Shown piece by piece: positions 1 to 7,304 of a DNA stretch of 47,002 bases. The DNA is from a virus. Each line of letters begins with the position of its first letter. The stretch's first letter is position 1. The notes beneath the pieces are model-generated. The model did no database searches. It was given only the letters and a program-made list of their open reading frames with translations, and was not told where the DNA came from. Where the stretch lies: positions 1 through 47,002 of the IMG/VR virus record IMGVR_UViG_3300031566_000076, one strand, 5' to 3'. Made by a program: the position numbers and the translations under genes.

Positions 1-66
1 CTTGCGACTTATTGCAGCTCAATTACTTAAGTCGGCTAAGTACCTTGAGAATATATATGTAGTGCA

Positions 67-396
67 TTAATCACCACACTCAATCACTTCTACATAAGAT
101 GCGATTCCTAGTTCCCATCGAGGGTTAAATTGTGCATCATCAAATTTGCTATTATATAGTTCTGAAAGTTTTTTGCCATACTTATCTTTATGTTCAGTTT
201 TGCTTTGCACAATTAAACAATCATCACACCCGAAATCATTTTTTAAGCATATATCATATACTTCATCAAGTGTTGGTTGTTTAAGTTTTTTTAGTTCTTT
301 TGCAGTTTCGGGCACTGCCGTCCCATTACATCCAGTCACGCACTTAAATTGTACTTTATTGTCTTTTATTATGCTAATTATCGCTTGTGTCGCCAT
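67..396 (-). CDS. hypothetical early protein, 109 aa
   Basis: Last gene of the leftward early block. I do not recognise the family. The protein is soluble, with four cysteines in two loose pairs (VTGCNG near residue 22 and CDDC near residue 58) and a C-terminal ECGD, so metal binding is possible but not shown. Start is the ATG at 394-396. Only 66 bases separate its stop from the window edge. Confidence 0.6.
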   Translation of the reverse strand: MATQAIISIIKDNKVQFKCVTGCNGTAVPETAKELKKLKQPTLDEVYDICLKNDFGCDDCLIVQSKTEHKDKYGKKLSELYNSKFDDAQFNPRWELGIASYVEVIECGD

Positions 397-480
397 GTTA
401 TTGCATTTTTGTATAAATCATTAAAGTCTATAATATTATTATCATTGATCTTTTTATTAATTCGTTTTCTGTATAATATA

Positions 481-660
481 CTAATTATTTTTTTCATCAT
501 TAAAGAATTTTTCTAATTTATCACAAAGATTATCCATGTAAATATTCCATTCTTTTTCATATTTTTTTGATTCCGGATCTAATGATTCCATTTTATCATT
601 TGCTTTATCATTCGCTTCTGAAATCATGTTTTTTAATTCGATTTTTCTACTTTTTTCCAT
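481..660 (-). CDS. small charged coiled-coil-like protein, 59 aa
   Basis: Short frame starting ATG at 658-660, overlapping the 3' end of the upstream 198-aa gene by 14 bases, which is typical of packed phage operons. It is rich in Lys, Glu, Asp and Asn with no hydrophobic core segment, and probably helical. No family recognised. Support is the tight overlap and continuous codons up to a TAG stop. Confidence 0.5.
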   Translation of the reverse strand: MEKSRKIELKNMISEANDKANDKMESLDPESKKYEKEWNIYMDNLCDKLEKFFNDEKNN

Positions 661-1243
661 CAGTTATAGTTTTTAAAGTTTCTCTTAAATTTATTACATC
701 TTCCTCCTGGATTGCCTTTTTTAATCCTTCTTGATTCCAAAGGTTATTGATGCAATCATTTCTTAACCTTTCTAATTCCTTAATTTGAAAATCAAGATTG
801 AATTTATTGGTTATTAAATCAAGTTTATTCAATGATTTTTGAAATTTTCCCTTTTGCATATTTTTTTTTATTATTTTTATGTAATGATCGAAACTTTTTA
901 CTATTTCGATCATTTTAATGTCCCTATATGCAATATAAATATAATCCCCGGTATTTATTTTAAAAAGGATTCTGTTTTTTTTATCCTCTTTAATTTTGCC
1001 GATAATGCTGTTTGGCTTTCCGCTTGAAAGATAATCAAGTCTTATTTTATAAGACTTATATTTTTTGATATTTTGTTGACTATATTTTATTTTCGTTTCA
1101 AGATAAGTTCTTAATGCCTTTTCGACATTCTTTATTCGAATGCATTTTTCTTGATATTTTATTCCCGAATAATTTTCTGTGATAGTTGTTCGAATGCCAC
1201 AAAGAATCCTGCTTACCTCAGACCAATTAATTAAATTATTCAT
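647..1243 (-). CDS. hypothetical protein, 198 aa
   Basis: Lys- and Ile-rich soluble protein with predicted helices at both ends and a central beta-like stretch (about residues 65-110). No recognised domain and no membrane segment. Start ATG at 1241-1243 lies just after a hairpin-containing intergenic stretch (1268-1303), so it may begin a separately controlled segment of the early operon. Confidence 0.6.
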   Translation of the reverse strand: MNNLINWSEVSRILCGIRTTITENYSGIKYQEKCIRIKNVEKALRTYLETKIKYSQQNIKKYKSYKIRLDYLSSGKPNSIIGKIKEDKKNRILFKINTGDYIYIAYRDIKMIEIVKSFDHYIKIIKKNMQKGKFQKSLNKLDLITNKFNLDFQIKELERLRNDCINNLWNQEGLKKAIQEEDVINLRETLKTITDGKK

Positions 1244-1267
1244 AATTGTTTATTTTTAGTTTCACTA

Positions 1268-1303
1268 CCAAAACCCCTTGTTTATCTCAGCAGGAGGTTT
1301 TGG
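1268..1303 (+). terminator. hairpin with T-rich tail, reads as a plus-strand terminator
   Basis: CCAAAACC (1268-1275) pairs perfectly with GGTTTTGG (1296-1303), and a T-rich run (TTTTGTTTT, 1304-1312) follows on the plus strand. In this orientation it looks like an intrinsic terminator, although every neighbouring gene is on the minus strand. It may stop antisense transcription, or act as an mRNA hairpin between the 93-aa and 198-aa genes. Confidence 0.45.
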
Positions 1304-1318
1304 TTTTGTTTTAATTAA

Positions 1319-1600
1319 CTATCTCATAATATTTGAAGGTTTCCAATTACAATTTGTACGCAATGAATCATCACCATCACATTCAAATACGGCTACATTA
1401 TTAATATCTTCTGAAAATCGCTTCCGATTCCATGCTTCGCAGGAATTTTCAGCTTGATTATCCGTACCTTCCGGACAGAAATCAATTGCTTCAAACATTC
1501 TTTTAAATTCAATTTCGACTTCTTTTAAATTTTCATTTGCAAATACTTCTTTTGCAATTTGTTGACCGTTTTTGTAAGTTCCAATTTTGTACGTTTTCAT
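1319..1600 (-). CDS. hypothetical protein, 93 aa
   Basis: Small acidic protein beginning MKTYKIGTYKNG. A TTG three codons upstream could extend it, but the ATG at 1598-1600 is the better start. It has several cysteines (CPEG, SCEAW, ECDG, NCNW) without a regular zinc-ribbon spacing. Family not recognised. It sits in a run of short early genes separated by 10-20 bases. Confidence 0.55.
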   Translation of the reverse strand: MKTYKIGTYKNGQQIAKEVFANENLKEVEIEFKRMFEAIDFCPEGTDNQAENSCEAWNRKRFSEDINNVAVFECDGDDSLRTNCNWKPSNIMR

Positions 1601-1621
1601 AGTTGTCAAGTTTTAGTTGAT

Positions 1622-1879
1622 TTATATTTTAGTTTCGTAAATATAAAATGTTCCTTGTTTTGTATTTAATACAAATTGAAATGTCAAATCATCTCTATCT
1701 TTAATTTTCGCATAAAAAATCTGAATAGTAACAGTAGATTTACATTCTGTTGAACGAAAATAAACATTATACACATCATTACAAACACATTCAATTGATT
1801 TGCAATAATACCATTTAAAGCATGCTGAGCTTAACGCTGATTCAAATGTTTCATGAGTTTTTCCGATGTATATTTTCAT
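1622..1879 (-). CDS. hypothetical protein, 85 aa
   Basis: Small protein of mostly beta-like pattern with four cysteines in its first half. No recognised family. Start ATG at 1877-1879. Just upstream lies the tRNA-like sequence at 1904-1946, so the processing or function of that element would affect this gene's leader. Confidence 0.5.
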   Translation of the reverse strand: MKIYIGKTHETFESALSSACFKWYYCKSIECVCNDVYNVYFRSTECKSTVTIQIFYAKIKDRDDLTFQFVLNTKQGTFYIYETKI

Positions 1880-1903
1880 GATTATAGATTTTTGTTAATG
1901 TTG

Positions 1904-1946
1904 AATCCATCGAGGGAATCGAACCCCCGAAAATTCCAAAATGGAT
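1904..1946 (-). ncRNA. tRNA-like element: acceptor stem plus T arm only
   Basis: Read on the minus strand, ATCCATT (1946-1940) pairs with GATGGAT (1911-1905) to give a 7-bp acceptor-like stem with one G-U pair. Between them lie an 11-nt linker and a standard T arm: GGGGG, loop TTCGATT, CCCTC (1928-1912). D arm and anticodon arm are missing. The T loop has the conserved TTCRA core. It lies between two small genes, its 5' edge touching the stop codon of the 57-aa gene. It may be a true tRNA-like RNA, or the tRNA 3'-end half of a phage attachment site whose 5' pairing is accidental. Confidence 0.5.
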
Positions 1947-2119
1947 TATTTTTTATTAGCAATTTTTCTTAAGGTTAAAAATTGTTTTGAACTCAATTTT
2001 CTAAGGTCTTTTTTAGTATAATTTTCAAATTGACTAACAAAATTGATTTCCCAAGCATTTAGTTCGCCAGATTCTCTTTTTCTGAGAACTTCCTGTAAAT
2101 TAATTTCTGCGTTTGTCAT
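1946..2119 (-). CDS. small basic protein, 57 aa
   Basis: Frame begins MTNAEINLQEVLRKRESG, starting ATG at 2117-2119 and ending TAA at 1946-1948. It is helical, Lys/Arg/Glu rich, with no recognised family. The ATG is 15 bases after the stop of the 77-aa gene, matching the spacing of neighbouring genes, which is the main support. Confidence 0.5.
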   Translation of the reverse strand: MTNAEINLQEVLRKRESGELNAWEINFVSQFENYTKKDLRKLSSKQFLTLRKIANKK

Positions 2120-2134
2120 AATCGTAAGTTTTAA

Positions 2135-2368
2135 TTAATGCTGTTTGTTTTCATGATCGTAGATTAAAATGAATGAATTGTCAAATACTGTATTTCCGTT
2201 ACTCATACCTCGATCAAATACTTCAATTGAAGTTTCATTGAATTCAACATGATCAAGTCCGCCGTGCATTCCAGGTAATTCATATAATTCATACAAAAAG
2301 TCAATGTTTTTATTTTCTTTTGCTTTTTGCATTTCTTCTTTTGTGATTTTGATTTTTTGAGTTTTCAT
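2135..2368 (-). CDS. hypothetical protein, 77 aa
   Basis: Small acidic protein with a Lys/Glu-rich helical N-terminus (about residues 1-30) and a beta-like C-terminus. No family recognised. It follows the nucleotidyltransferase gene by four bases and is probably translated from the same mRNA. Confidence 0.55.
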   Translation of the reverse strand: MKTQKIKITKEEMQKAKENKNIDFLYELYELPGMHGGLDHVEFNETSIEVFDRGMSNGNTVFDNSFILIYDHENKQH

Positions 2369-2372
2369 GACT

Positions 2373-2780
2373 TTAGATTTTAGTTGAGTTTATCACTTTC
2401 ATAATTTCACTTAATTCGCCTGAACTTACGTAATTGCGAACTATATTAATTGTCAAATTGAATTTTCTAACCAAAAATTTCATATCATATTCAGCATCGT
2501 CTGCTTTTTGAAAGTTGTAATTTTGCAAATGTTGAACAAATGCGTAAGCTTTTAGTTCTAATAATGACTGAGGACTTGCTATTTGATTGCCCTTTTCAGC
2601 TTTGAAAATTTCAGCGAAAAATTTATTCCTTTTTGCATTCAAATAATCAACATTTTCTTCGTGCAAAAAAGCCTCTTTGGAATCAATATTTATCAAATAA
2701 TCAATATCGTTTGTAGCTCTTGTTGATCCTAAGATTCTTAGTGCCTGCCCTCCGATTAATATTTTAGTTTCTGTTTTCAT
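2373..2780 (-). CDS. nucleotidyltransferase-fold protein (AbiEii/MNT-like), 135 aa
   Basis: The N-terminus contains the nucleotidyltransferase signature GG-x-A (residues about 10-13) followed by R-x-T-x-DID at about 21-27, where the aspartates would bind metal. The fold is shared by antitoxin or toxin-like proteins (AbiEii, MNT) and by tRNA or protein nucleotidyl-modifying enzymes. At 135 aa it is a single minimal domain; no HEPN or AbiEi partner is next to it. It has its own promoter (2809-2839) with a 13-bp palindrome inside, so it heads a transcription unit. A role in defence, counter-defence or host modification is possible but not shown. Confidence 0.7.
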   Translation of the reverse strand: MKTETKILIGGQALRILGSTRATNDIDYLINIDSKEAFLHEENVDYLNAKRNKFFAEIFKAEKGNQIASPQSLLELKAYAFVQHLQNYNFQKADDAEYDMKFLVRKFNLTINIVRNYVSSGELSEIMKVINSTKI

Positions 2781-2808
2781 TATCTGTTTGTTTCTATCTA
2801 ATTATACG

Positions 2809-2839
2809 TAAATATACAACAATTGTTACAATTATGCAA
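2809..2839 (-). promoter_or_regulatory. promoter with embedded AATTGTTACAATT palindrome
   Basis: On the minus strand a TTG (2839-2837), 20 bases, then TATATTTA (2816-2809) approximates the Bacteroidota -33/-7 pattern, about 30 bases before the nucleotidyltransferase ATG. The 13-bp palindrome AATTGTTACAATT (2821-2833) fills the spacer, and a partial copy ACAATTGTTG lies at 2871-2880. The same palindrome recurs, perfect or with one mismatch, at 8162-8174, 19394-19406 and 29340-29352, which suggests a shared operator. Confidence 0.5.
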
Positions 2840-2890
2840 GCTTTTTAACACTTTTCTTCATCTTTTTATTACAATTGTTGTTATTTATAA

Positions 2891-3127
2891 TCATTCTACT
2901 TTGGTCAGAAACTTTTCTTCAAACTCCCATTTAAGATAATTTTTATAATTTTCTTTGCGTTCATGAACTTCAATCATTTCCATAATTTTCAGATAATCTT
3001 CACGCTTGCAAGTATGAATTGATTTTTCATTTTCAAAAAATACTATCCATTTATCGGATGGCCTCGAACTATTTACAAATAAATACCAGGCGAATAGAAT
3101 TAATAATTTATAATTATATTTTTTCAT
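2891..3127 (-). CDS. hypothetical protein with N-terminal hydrophobic segment, 78 aa
   Basis: Starts MKKYNYKLLILFAWYLFVNSS: a short hydrophobic stretch (residues about 7-19) that could be a signal anchor, followed by a charged helical tail. No recognised family. Its start overlaps the end of the next upstream gene by 14 bases. Confidence 0.55.
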   Translation of the reverse strand: MKKYNYKLLILFAWYLFVNSSRPSDKWIVFFENEKSIHTCKREDYLKIMEMIEVHERKENYKNYLKWEFEEKFLTKVE

Positions 3128-3293
3128 TCCTTAATTTTTCATTAATATCATCAATATTATCATTTGCCGTTTTGCGCTGATTTTTGCCCAGATGTTTTAA
3201 TCCTAGCATCTGAACATAATATTGCCTTGCCAAATGCAGTTCGTCTCTTAAAAGATGATATTCTGCGTTTTCTTGAAGTTTTTTGAATTTCAT
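3114..3293 (-). CDS. small basic protein, 59 aa
   Basis: Frame begins MKFKKLQENAEYHLLRDELH, starting ATG at 3291-3293 and ending TAA at 3114-3116. It overlaps the upstream 61-aa gene by four bases (ATGA) and the downstream gene by 14 bases, an arrangement that strongly suggests coupled translation. Helical, with no recognised family. Confidence 0.55.
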   Translation of the reverse strand: MKFKKLQENAEYHLLRDELHLARQYYVQMLGLKHLGKNQRKTANDNIDDINEKLRNEKI

Positions 3294-3475
3294 AATATTT
3301 CTTTAAGTTTATCAAAAATTCGGTTTTTAAATATCAATCTGTCATATAATAGAAATGATTTCAACTCTCTTTTAAACTCAATCTTATCATCACCACCATA
3401 CTTTCGAATTAAATCATAAAGCAATTCATTTTGCTTTGATGTAAAATCTTTTTTAGTTTCGATTAATTGATTCAT
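3290..3475 (-). CDS. small helical protein, 61 aa
   Basis: Basic, helical protein with no recognised family. Its stop overlaps the start of the following 59-aa gene by four bases. Upstream the mRNA has GAAAGG about 12-17 bases before the ATG, an SD-like sequence repeated before the next two genes upstream (starts at 3659 and 4023). Confidence 0.5.
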   Translation of the reverse strand: MNQLIETKKDFTSKQNELLYDLIRKYGGDDKIEFKRELKSFLLYDRLIFKNRIFDKLKEIL

Positions 3476-3485
3476 ATCTTATCTT

Positions 3486-3659
3486 TTACCTTTCATTTTC
3501 GCATTCTATAAACGGAAAAAATTCTTTTCTCAATCTTAATAAAGAGCTAATGCCTTTGTTTATTAAATATTTTTCATAGACATCAATTAAACTATTTTTC
3601 TCATCATTAAGTTTGTTGATTTCATCATTTATCATACCGTAAAATTCTGTTCCTTTCAT
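3486..3659 (-). CDS. small helical protein, 57 aa
   Basis: I chose the ATG at 3657-3659 rather than a longer frame running into the zinc-ribbon gene. This start follows an AAAGGA sequence 7-12 bases upstream and leaves 16 bases after the neighbour's stop. The protein is Glu/Lys rich and helical with no recognised family. Confidence 0.5.
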   Translation of the reverse strand: MKGTEFYGMINDEINKLNDEKNSLIDVYEKYLINKGISSLLRLRKEFFPFIECENER

Positions 3660-3675
3660 GATCTTTTTCCTTTCA

Positions 3676-4023
3676 TTATTTAATAATTTCAGTTGTATAT
3701 GAAAATGATATATCTGTAATGACATTAAATTCATTATCACAATATCCACATTGAAAAACGTATTCCCCATCATTATAAAATATTGGATTTTCACAATCGC
3801 TTTCATGTTCATTTCCGCAATGAGGACAGATTATATTATCGCAATATTCGGTATCAATTTCTTTTTCTTGAAATTCATTAATTTTATTTTCAACTTCTGT
3901 GATTCTGCATTTTCTGCATTGAATACCCCAGCTTCCGTCATTTAACTTTCTAGTCCACGGAAGTTCTTTCATTTCAGATCTGCTTTTTCCACAATCTTTA
4001 CAACTATCATTTTTTAATTTCAT
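3676..4023 (-). CDS. protein with multiple CxxC zinc knuckles, 115 aa
   Basis: Four CxxC knuckles are visible: CKDC (about residue 8), CRKC (about 36), CPHC (about 66) and CGYC (about 97). They can form two zinc ribbons. Such proteins bind nucleic acid or act as small adaptors; the function here is unknown. A short Glu-rich linker separates the two ribbons. The gene is preceded by GAAAGG and followed closely by the 57-aa gene. Confidence 0.65.
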   Translation of the reverse strand: MKLKNDSCKDCGKSRSEMKELPWTRKLNDGSWGIQCRKCRITEVENKINEFQEKEIDTEYCDNIICPHCGNEHESDCENPIFYNDGEYVFQCGYCDNEFNVITDISFSYTTEIIK

Positions 4024-4039
4024 TATCTTTTGCCTTTCA

Positions 4040-4426
4040 TTATTTGATTATGGTTTCAAAATAAAATTGACCGTTAAATGGTTTTGATTCGGTTATTCCA
4101 AAATAAGAAGCAACTTTTAATAAATAAGTTTTTCTTTTAATTGATTTTGGATTTTTTGGATTTTTAGGTAACTTTTTTAAGCGTAAATGCAAGCCACCTA
4201 AAAACCAAGTTCTAAATTTATCTAATGGTAACCCTCTTTTATAATGATTTATTATTTTTTGTACTGGTATTAAATTTTCAATATCATCCGGATTTCCTTT
4301 TTCATAACCAATTTCAAAAGCAATACGAGGTTTTATATGTTCTATTTGCCAATCATCTTCAAGTTTTGTGCCGGAATAACCACACAAACCATTATATTTA
4401 GATTTAATTAACTCTCTTTTTATCAT
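4040..4426 (-). CDS. HNH endonuclease-like protein, 128 aa
   Basis: Contains a Cas9/McrA-like HNH core: CGYSGT (about residue 15), the catalytic-type IEHIKPR (about 29-35) and NLIP...N-H (about 51-61). The second CxxC zinc pair of many HNH proteins is absent. The Lys-rich C-terminus probably binds DNA. HNH proteins in phages act as nicking or homing nucleases or in packaging; this one lies in the replication block, next to the helicase, so a packaging role is less likely. Confidence 0.7.
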   Translation of the reverse strand: MIKRELIKSKYNGLCGYSGTKLEDDWQIEHIKPRIAFEIGYEKGNPDDIENLIPVQKIINHYKRGLPLDKFRTWFLGGLHLRLKKLPKNPKNPKSIKRKTYLLKVASYFGITESKPFNGQFYFETIIK

Positions 4427-4437
4427 TGTTTACTTTA

Positions 4438-4587
4438 TTAATCCTTTTTTGTATTTTTCATTATTTGGTTGTATAACTCTGGAAGATTCTCTTTTAAACC
4501 TGACCAAATTATATTGGCTCTTTGATTTATTGAAATAGGCTCTTTTTTAATTTTATCCTGTACCGGAAATTGATTTGAATAAGTCAT
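4438..4587 (-). CDS. small protein between helicase and HNH genes, 49 aa
   Basis: Frame beginning MTYSNQFPVQDKIKKEPISI, starting ATG at 4585-4587 and ending TAA at 4438-4440. It fills most of the gap between two real genes in the same direction and starts 11 bases after the helicase stop. No family recognised. Confidence 0.5.
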   Translation of the reverse strand: MTYSNQFPVQDKIKKEPISINQRANIIWSGLKENLPELYNQIMKNTKKD

Positions 4588-4598
4588 AATATTTAATT

Positions 4599-5993
4599 TT
4601 AAAATTTAGATTTTCGTTCAATGTAATCATTTATCGATTCTATATGATCAGTTTTTTCATAAAAATTATTAACATATTCATTGCAATAAATCTGAATAAC
4701 TCCTAATGCACCGTTACGATGTTTAGCCACATCAATAAATACCTTTCTGTTTTCTTCATTGGTGTAATCAAGTTCATTATCTTCATTATCGTAACGTTCA
4801 CGTGTTAAAAAAATAACATTATCGGCATCCTGCTCAATATTTCCTGAATCTCTGAGATCACTCAATTTGTGTTTTTTAGACCCTCTTTTTTCATATTCTC
4901 GACTTAGTTGAGATAAAACAATAATAGGAAATTCATATTTAACACATAGTTTTTTTAAGTTCCTTGTTATACTGCCAACTTCATTATTTTTATTTGATTT
5001 ATCAATGCCTTCCATTAGTTGAAGATAATCTATTATAACTAATCCTAGTTTTTTTTGCTTATACTTTTTTCGAACTATTGATCTGATGTAATTTATAGAA
5101 ATATCCATTTCATCATTAATTGAAATAGGATAAGTTTGTATTTTTGCGGTTGCTTTTTCAAGTTGATTCCAATCAACTTTATAACCTGATTGATACATTG
5201 TAGGATTTATATTTGTTTCACCTAAAATCATTCTATCGGTAATCTGTTGAGAAATCATTTCTAAACTAAATATATCAATAGGTACGTTATAATTAGCTGC
5301 TGACTTTGCAAAATTTAAAACCAAAGCTGTTTTACCTACTGATGGTCGAGCTGCTAATATTGTTAAATCTCCGGGTTTCCATCCAATAAGTATTTTATTC
5401 AATTTTCCTATTCCGGTAGTAATGTATGCTTGTAATCCTTTTTCTTTGTCAACAACCCTTTTCTCATATTTATCTAATGAATTTTGAATATTTTCTGCAA
5501 ATGTTCTAGTTCTTCCATGTAAAGTAGAATCATTAATTTTATCAAAACATTGATATGCATAATCTAATACATCACTAATATCTATCGAATCATCATAGCA
5601 TTTACCATTTATTTCTGATGATATCCTAATCCCTTCCCGGGCTAAATATTTTTGATTAATTATTAAAGCGTACTCTTCAATATTTGCAGCAGAAGAAATT
5701 TTACTTATTAAATTTGTAATATAAAAAACGCCACCAACTTGATCTAATTGGTCTAATTTTCTTAAATGTTCGGTTACGGTTAAAACATCAATCGGTTTGA
5801 AATCATCTGATAATTCATATATTGCATTGTATATTTTTTGATGAGAATCTTTATAAAACATTTCAGATTTCAATATATTGGAAACTTCATAAAAACAATC
5901 TGATTCTAACATTAAAGCTCCTAGCAACGTTTCCTCAACATCTAATGCTTGAGGTGAAATTTTGCTATAATCTATGAAATTATCGTTTGTCAT
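4599..5993 (-). CDS. dnaB: replicative DNA helicase, DnaB family
   Basis: 464 aa, normal length for the family. The N-terminal domain (about residues 12-115, beginning PQALDVEETLLGALML) is the primase-interacting DnaB N domain. The C-terminal RecA-like ATPase has Walker A ARPSVGKTA near residues 212-220, Walker B-like LVIIDYLQL and the DnaB H4-type segment LSDLRDSGNIEQDAD. It unwinds DNA ahead of the phage fork as a hexameric ring. It overlaps the initiator gene by four bases, so loader/initiator and helicase are co-translated, as in lambda O and P or DnaD/DnaB pairs of other phages. Confidence 0.95.
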   Translation of the reverse strand: MTNDNFIDYSKISPQALDVEETLLGALMLESDCFYEVSNILKSEMFYKDSHQKIYNAIYELSDDFKPIDVLTVTEHLRKLDQLDQVGGVFYITNLISKISSAANIEEYALIINQKYLAREGIRISSEINGKCYDDSIDISDVLDYAYQCFDKINDSTLHGRTRTFAENIQNSLDKYEKRVVDKEKGLQAYITTGIGKLNKILIGWKPGDLTILAARPSVGKTALVLNFAKSAANYNVPIDIFSLEMISQQITDRMILGETNINPTMYQSGYKVDWNQLEKATAKIQTYPISINDEMDISINYIRSIVRKKYKQKKLGLVIIDYLQLMEGIDKSNKNNEVGSITRNLKKLCVKYEFPIIVLSQLSREYEKRGSKKHKLSDLRDSGNIEQDADNVIFLTRERYDNEDNELDYTNEENRKVFIDVAKHRNGALGVIQIYCNEYVNNFYEKTDHIESINDYIERKSKF

Positions 5994-6664
5994 TGATTTT
6001 TAAATTTTGCTTCGGTTCTTTTTGCCTGTTCTTCAAGTTGTTTTTGTCTATCTATTTTATTATTATTTTCGTTTAAAGGGAAAACTCCTTGCCAACTATT
6101 TATAATTGATTGTTCTAATATTAATATCTGAGTTTTTTCATTACTTGATAATTTATTTAAGTTTATAATTAGTAATTCTTTAGCTCTTTCTGTAAGTGGC
6201 TTTTTTAATTTATTTCTCATTTCTTCAAAATCTAATAAAGTTAAATATAATTTTCCTTTATTATCTTTATTATCTTTATTATCTTTATTAGTTATTGCCC
6301 CTCGCTTGCCCCTCGCTTGCCCCTCGCTTGCCCCTCGCTTGCCCTTTAGTTTTGTAATATCTTGATAACTCTCATAATTACAAACACTTATCATAGTCCC
6401 GTTGTTTGCCCCTTTAGTTATTATTTCACCAGTACTTTTTAATTTATCAATAGATATTCGTACTTGTTTAATTGTTAGGTTTAATTCATTTGATAAATGT
6501 CCTGTTGATGTAAAAAATTGACCTGAATCTATTTTTATACCCCTCCATATTTTTTTGATATGATTAGCTTTTAATAAACAATGTATAAATAAAGATTTTG
6601 TATTTATATCATCATACCACTCCCAATTTAAAAATTTTCTATGTAGAGAAATCCACCCGTCCAT
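5990..6664 (-). CDS. phage replication initiator-like protein with internal origin
   Basis: 224 aa. The N-terminal part (about 1-105, MDGWISLHRKFLNWEWY...) matches the winged-helix domain of phage replication/DnaD-like initiators. A low-complexity hinge (about 108-139) is encoded by four 11-bp GC-rich repeats followed by 9-bp AT-rich repeats. A C-terminal helical segment follows. It lies directly upstream of dnaB with a four-base overlap. By analogy with lambda O, the protein would bind the repeats inside its own gene and load the helicase. The initiator role is inferred from domain, context and repeats. Confidence 0.75.
   Translation of the reverse strand: MDGWISLHRKFLNWEWYDDINTKSLFIHCLLKANHIKKIWRGIKIDSGQFFTSTGHLSNELNLTIKQVRISIDKLKSTGEIITKGANNGTMISVCNYESYQDITKLKGKRGASEGQARGKRGAITNKDNKDNKDNKGKLYLTLLDFEEMRNKLKKPLTERAKELLIINLNKLSSNEKTQILILEQSIINSWQGVFPLNENNNKIDRQKQLEEQAKRTEAKFKNQ
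6257..6290. repeat. AT-rich 9-bp tandem repeat next to iterons
   Basis: Three perfect copies of TTTATTATC plus a seven-base partial copy. On the coding strand it keeps the frame and encodes repeating Asp-Asn-Lys. Its place immediately beside GC-rich iterons fits a DNA-unwinding element. Confidence 0.7.
6297..6344. repeat. four 11-bp iterons, probable replication origin
   Basis: GCCCCTCGCTT occurs four times without any change (6297-6307, 6308-6318, 6319-6329, 6330-6340) and begins a fifth time (GCCC). The unit is about one helical turn, so bound initiator molecules would line up on one face. It is by far the most GC-rich stretch nearby. The period is not a multiple of three, so gain or loss of a copy would shift the reading frame of the initiator gene, which argues that the DNA sequence rather than the peptide is selected. 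Confidence 0.65.
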
Positions 6665-6673
6665 TATATAATA

Positions 6674-7060
6674 TTATCTATTTTCAAAATATTGAGATGT
6701 TAGCCTTTTTAATATATTTTTATATCCACTAAGATACCCTTCTTTGGTAAATATATCGGCAATTTTTTTGCCTATCAAAAAATAATCAGTATACGTCAAT
6801 TTTTCTTTCATAAAATTATATAATAATTCATTTTCATTTTTTTGTTCTTCGTGTATCATACAATGACATTCATTACACAAAGTAATTAATAAGTCACTAT
6901 GATATTCCCACGGCATATTACCTTTGATATACTTTTTATGATGAACAGCTAATGTTTCTTCTTTGCTATAACAGCATTGACATTGAAATCCGTCACGTTC
7001 CATTATTTCTAATCGCTTCTTTTGCCATTTAGGATGCTTTAATTGTTCTTTATAATCCAT
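6674..7060 (-). CDS. HNH endonuclease, 128 aa
   Basis: Classic HNH: CQCC zinc pair (about residues 28-31), LAVHHKKY (about 42-49) with the catalytic HH, then LCNECHCMIHEE (about 68-79) giving the second zinc pair and final His. About 50 residues of helical C-terminus follow. It lies directly upstream of the initiator gene. The first residues (KHPKWQKKRLEIMERDG) are typical of stand-alone phage HNH proteins. Its mRNA leader carries ACATTGTAAA just before the ATG, like the neighbouring HTH gene. Confidence 0.85.
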   Translation of the reverse strand: MDYKEQLKHPKWQKKRLEIMERDGFQCQCCYSKEETLAVHHKKYIKGNMPWEYHSDLLITLCNECHCMIHEEQKNENELLYNFMKEKLTYTDYFLIGKKIADIFTKEGYLSGYKNILKRLTSQYFENR

Positions 7061-7094
7061 TTACTTTACAATGTTAATGTTAATTCAAAAAAAA

Positions 7095-7274
7095 TTAGCC
7101 TTTAAATCCTAATTCTGCAATTCTGGATCTATCAAAGCTATTAAAATTATTCTCTTTTATCTTTTGGCTAATACCCTGTCTGGTTTGATTTAATTTATCA
7201 GCAAGCCATTTCATTGTTTTGTTTTCTCGATATAACCAAATCAAAAGCTTTTCATTATATTTTATTAATTCCAT
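7095..7274 (-). CDS. small HTH protein, Cro-like, 59 aa
   Basis: Begins MELIKYNEKLLIWL and contains the helix-turn-helix pattern MKWLADKLNQTRQGISQKIK (residues about 21-40). It ends in RIAELGF. Size and composition match small Cro-like or XRE-type regulators. It is the first gene downstream of the promoter at 7369-7399 and precedes the HNH, initiator and helicase genes, so it may regulate the replication operon it heads. Confidence 0.65.
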   Translation of the reverse strand: MELIKYNEKLLIWLYRENKTMKWLADKLNQTRQGISQKIKENNFNSFDRSRIAELGFKG

Positions 7275-7304
7275 TTTACAATGTTACTTTGAAGTTCAAG
7301 ATAA

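Noticed and set aside
2373-2780. Complete toxin-antitoxin pair around the nucleotidyltransferase
   Set aside because: Neither neighbour looks like a HEPN toxin or AbiEi regulator; only the single nucleotidyltransferase domain is supported.
3660-3812. Longer start for the 57-aa gene, giving 108 aa
   Set aside because: The extension runs out of frame across the zinc-ribbon gene; the ATG at 3657-3659 has an AAAGGA site and fits the operon spacing.
6297-6344. Short CRISPR-like array
   Set aside because: Copies are directly adjacent with no spacers, the unit is only 11 bp, and they lie inside a coding region.
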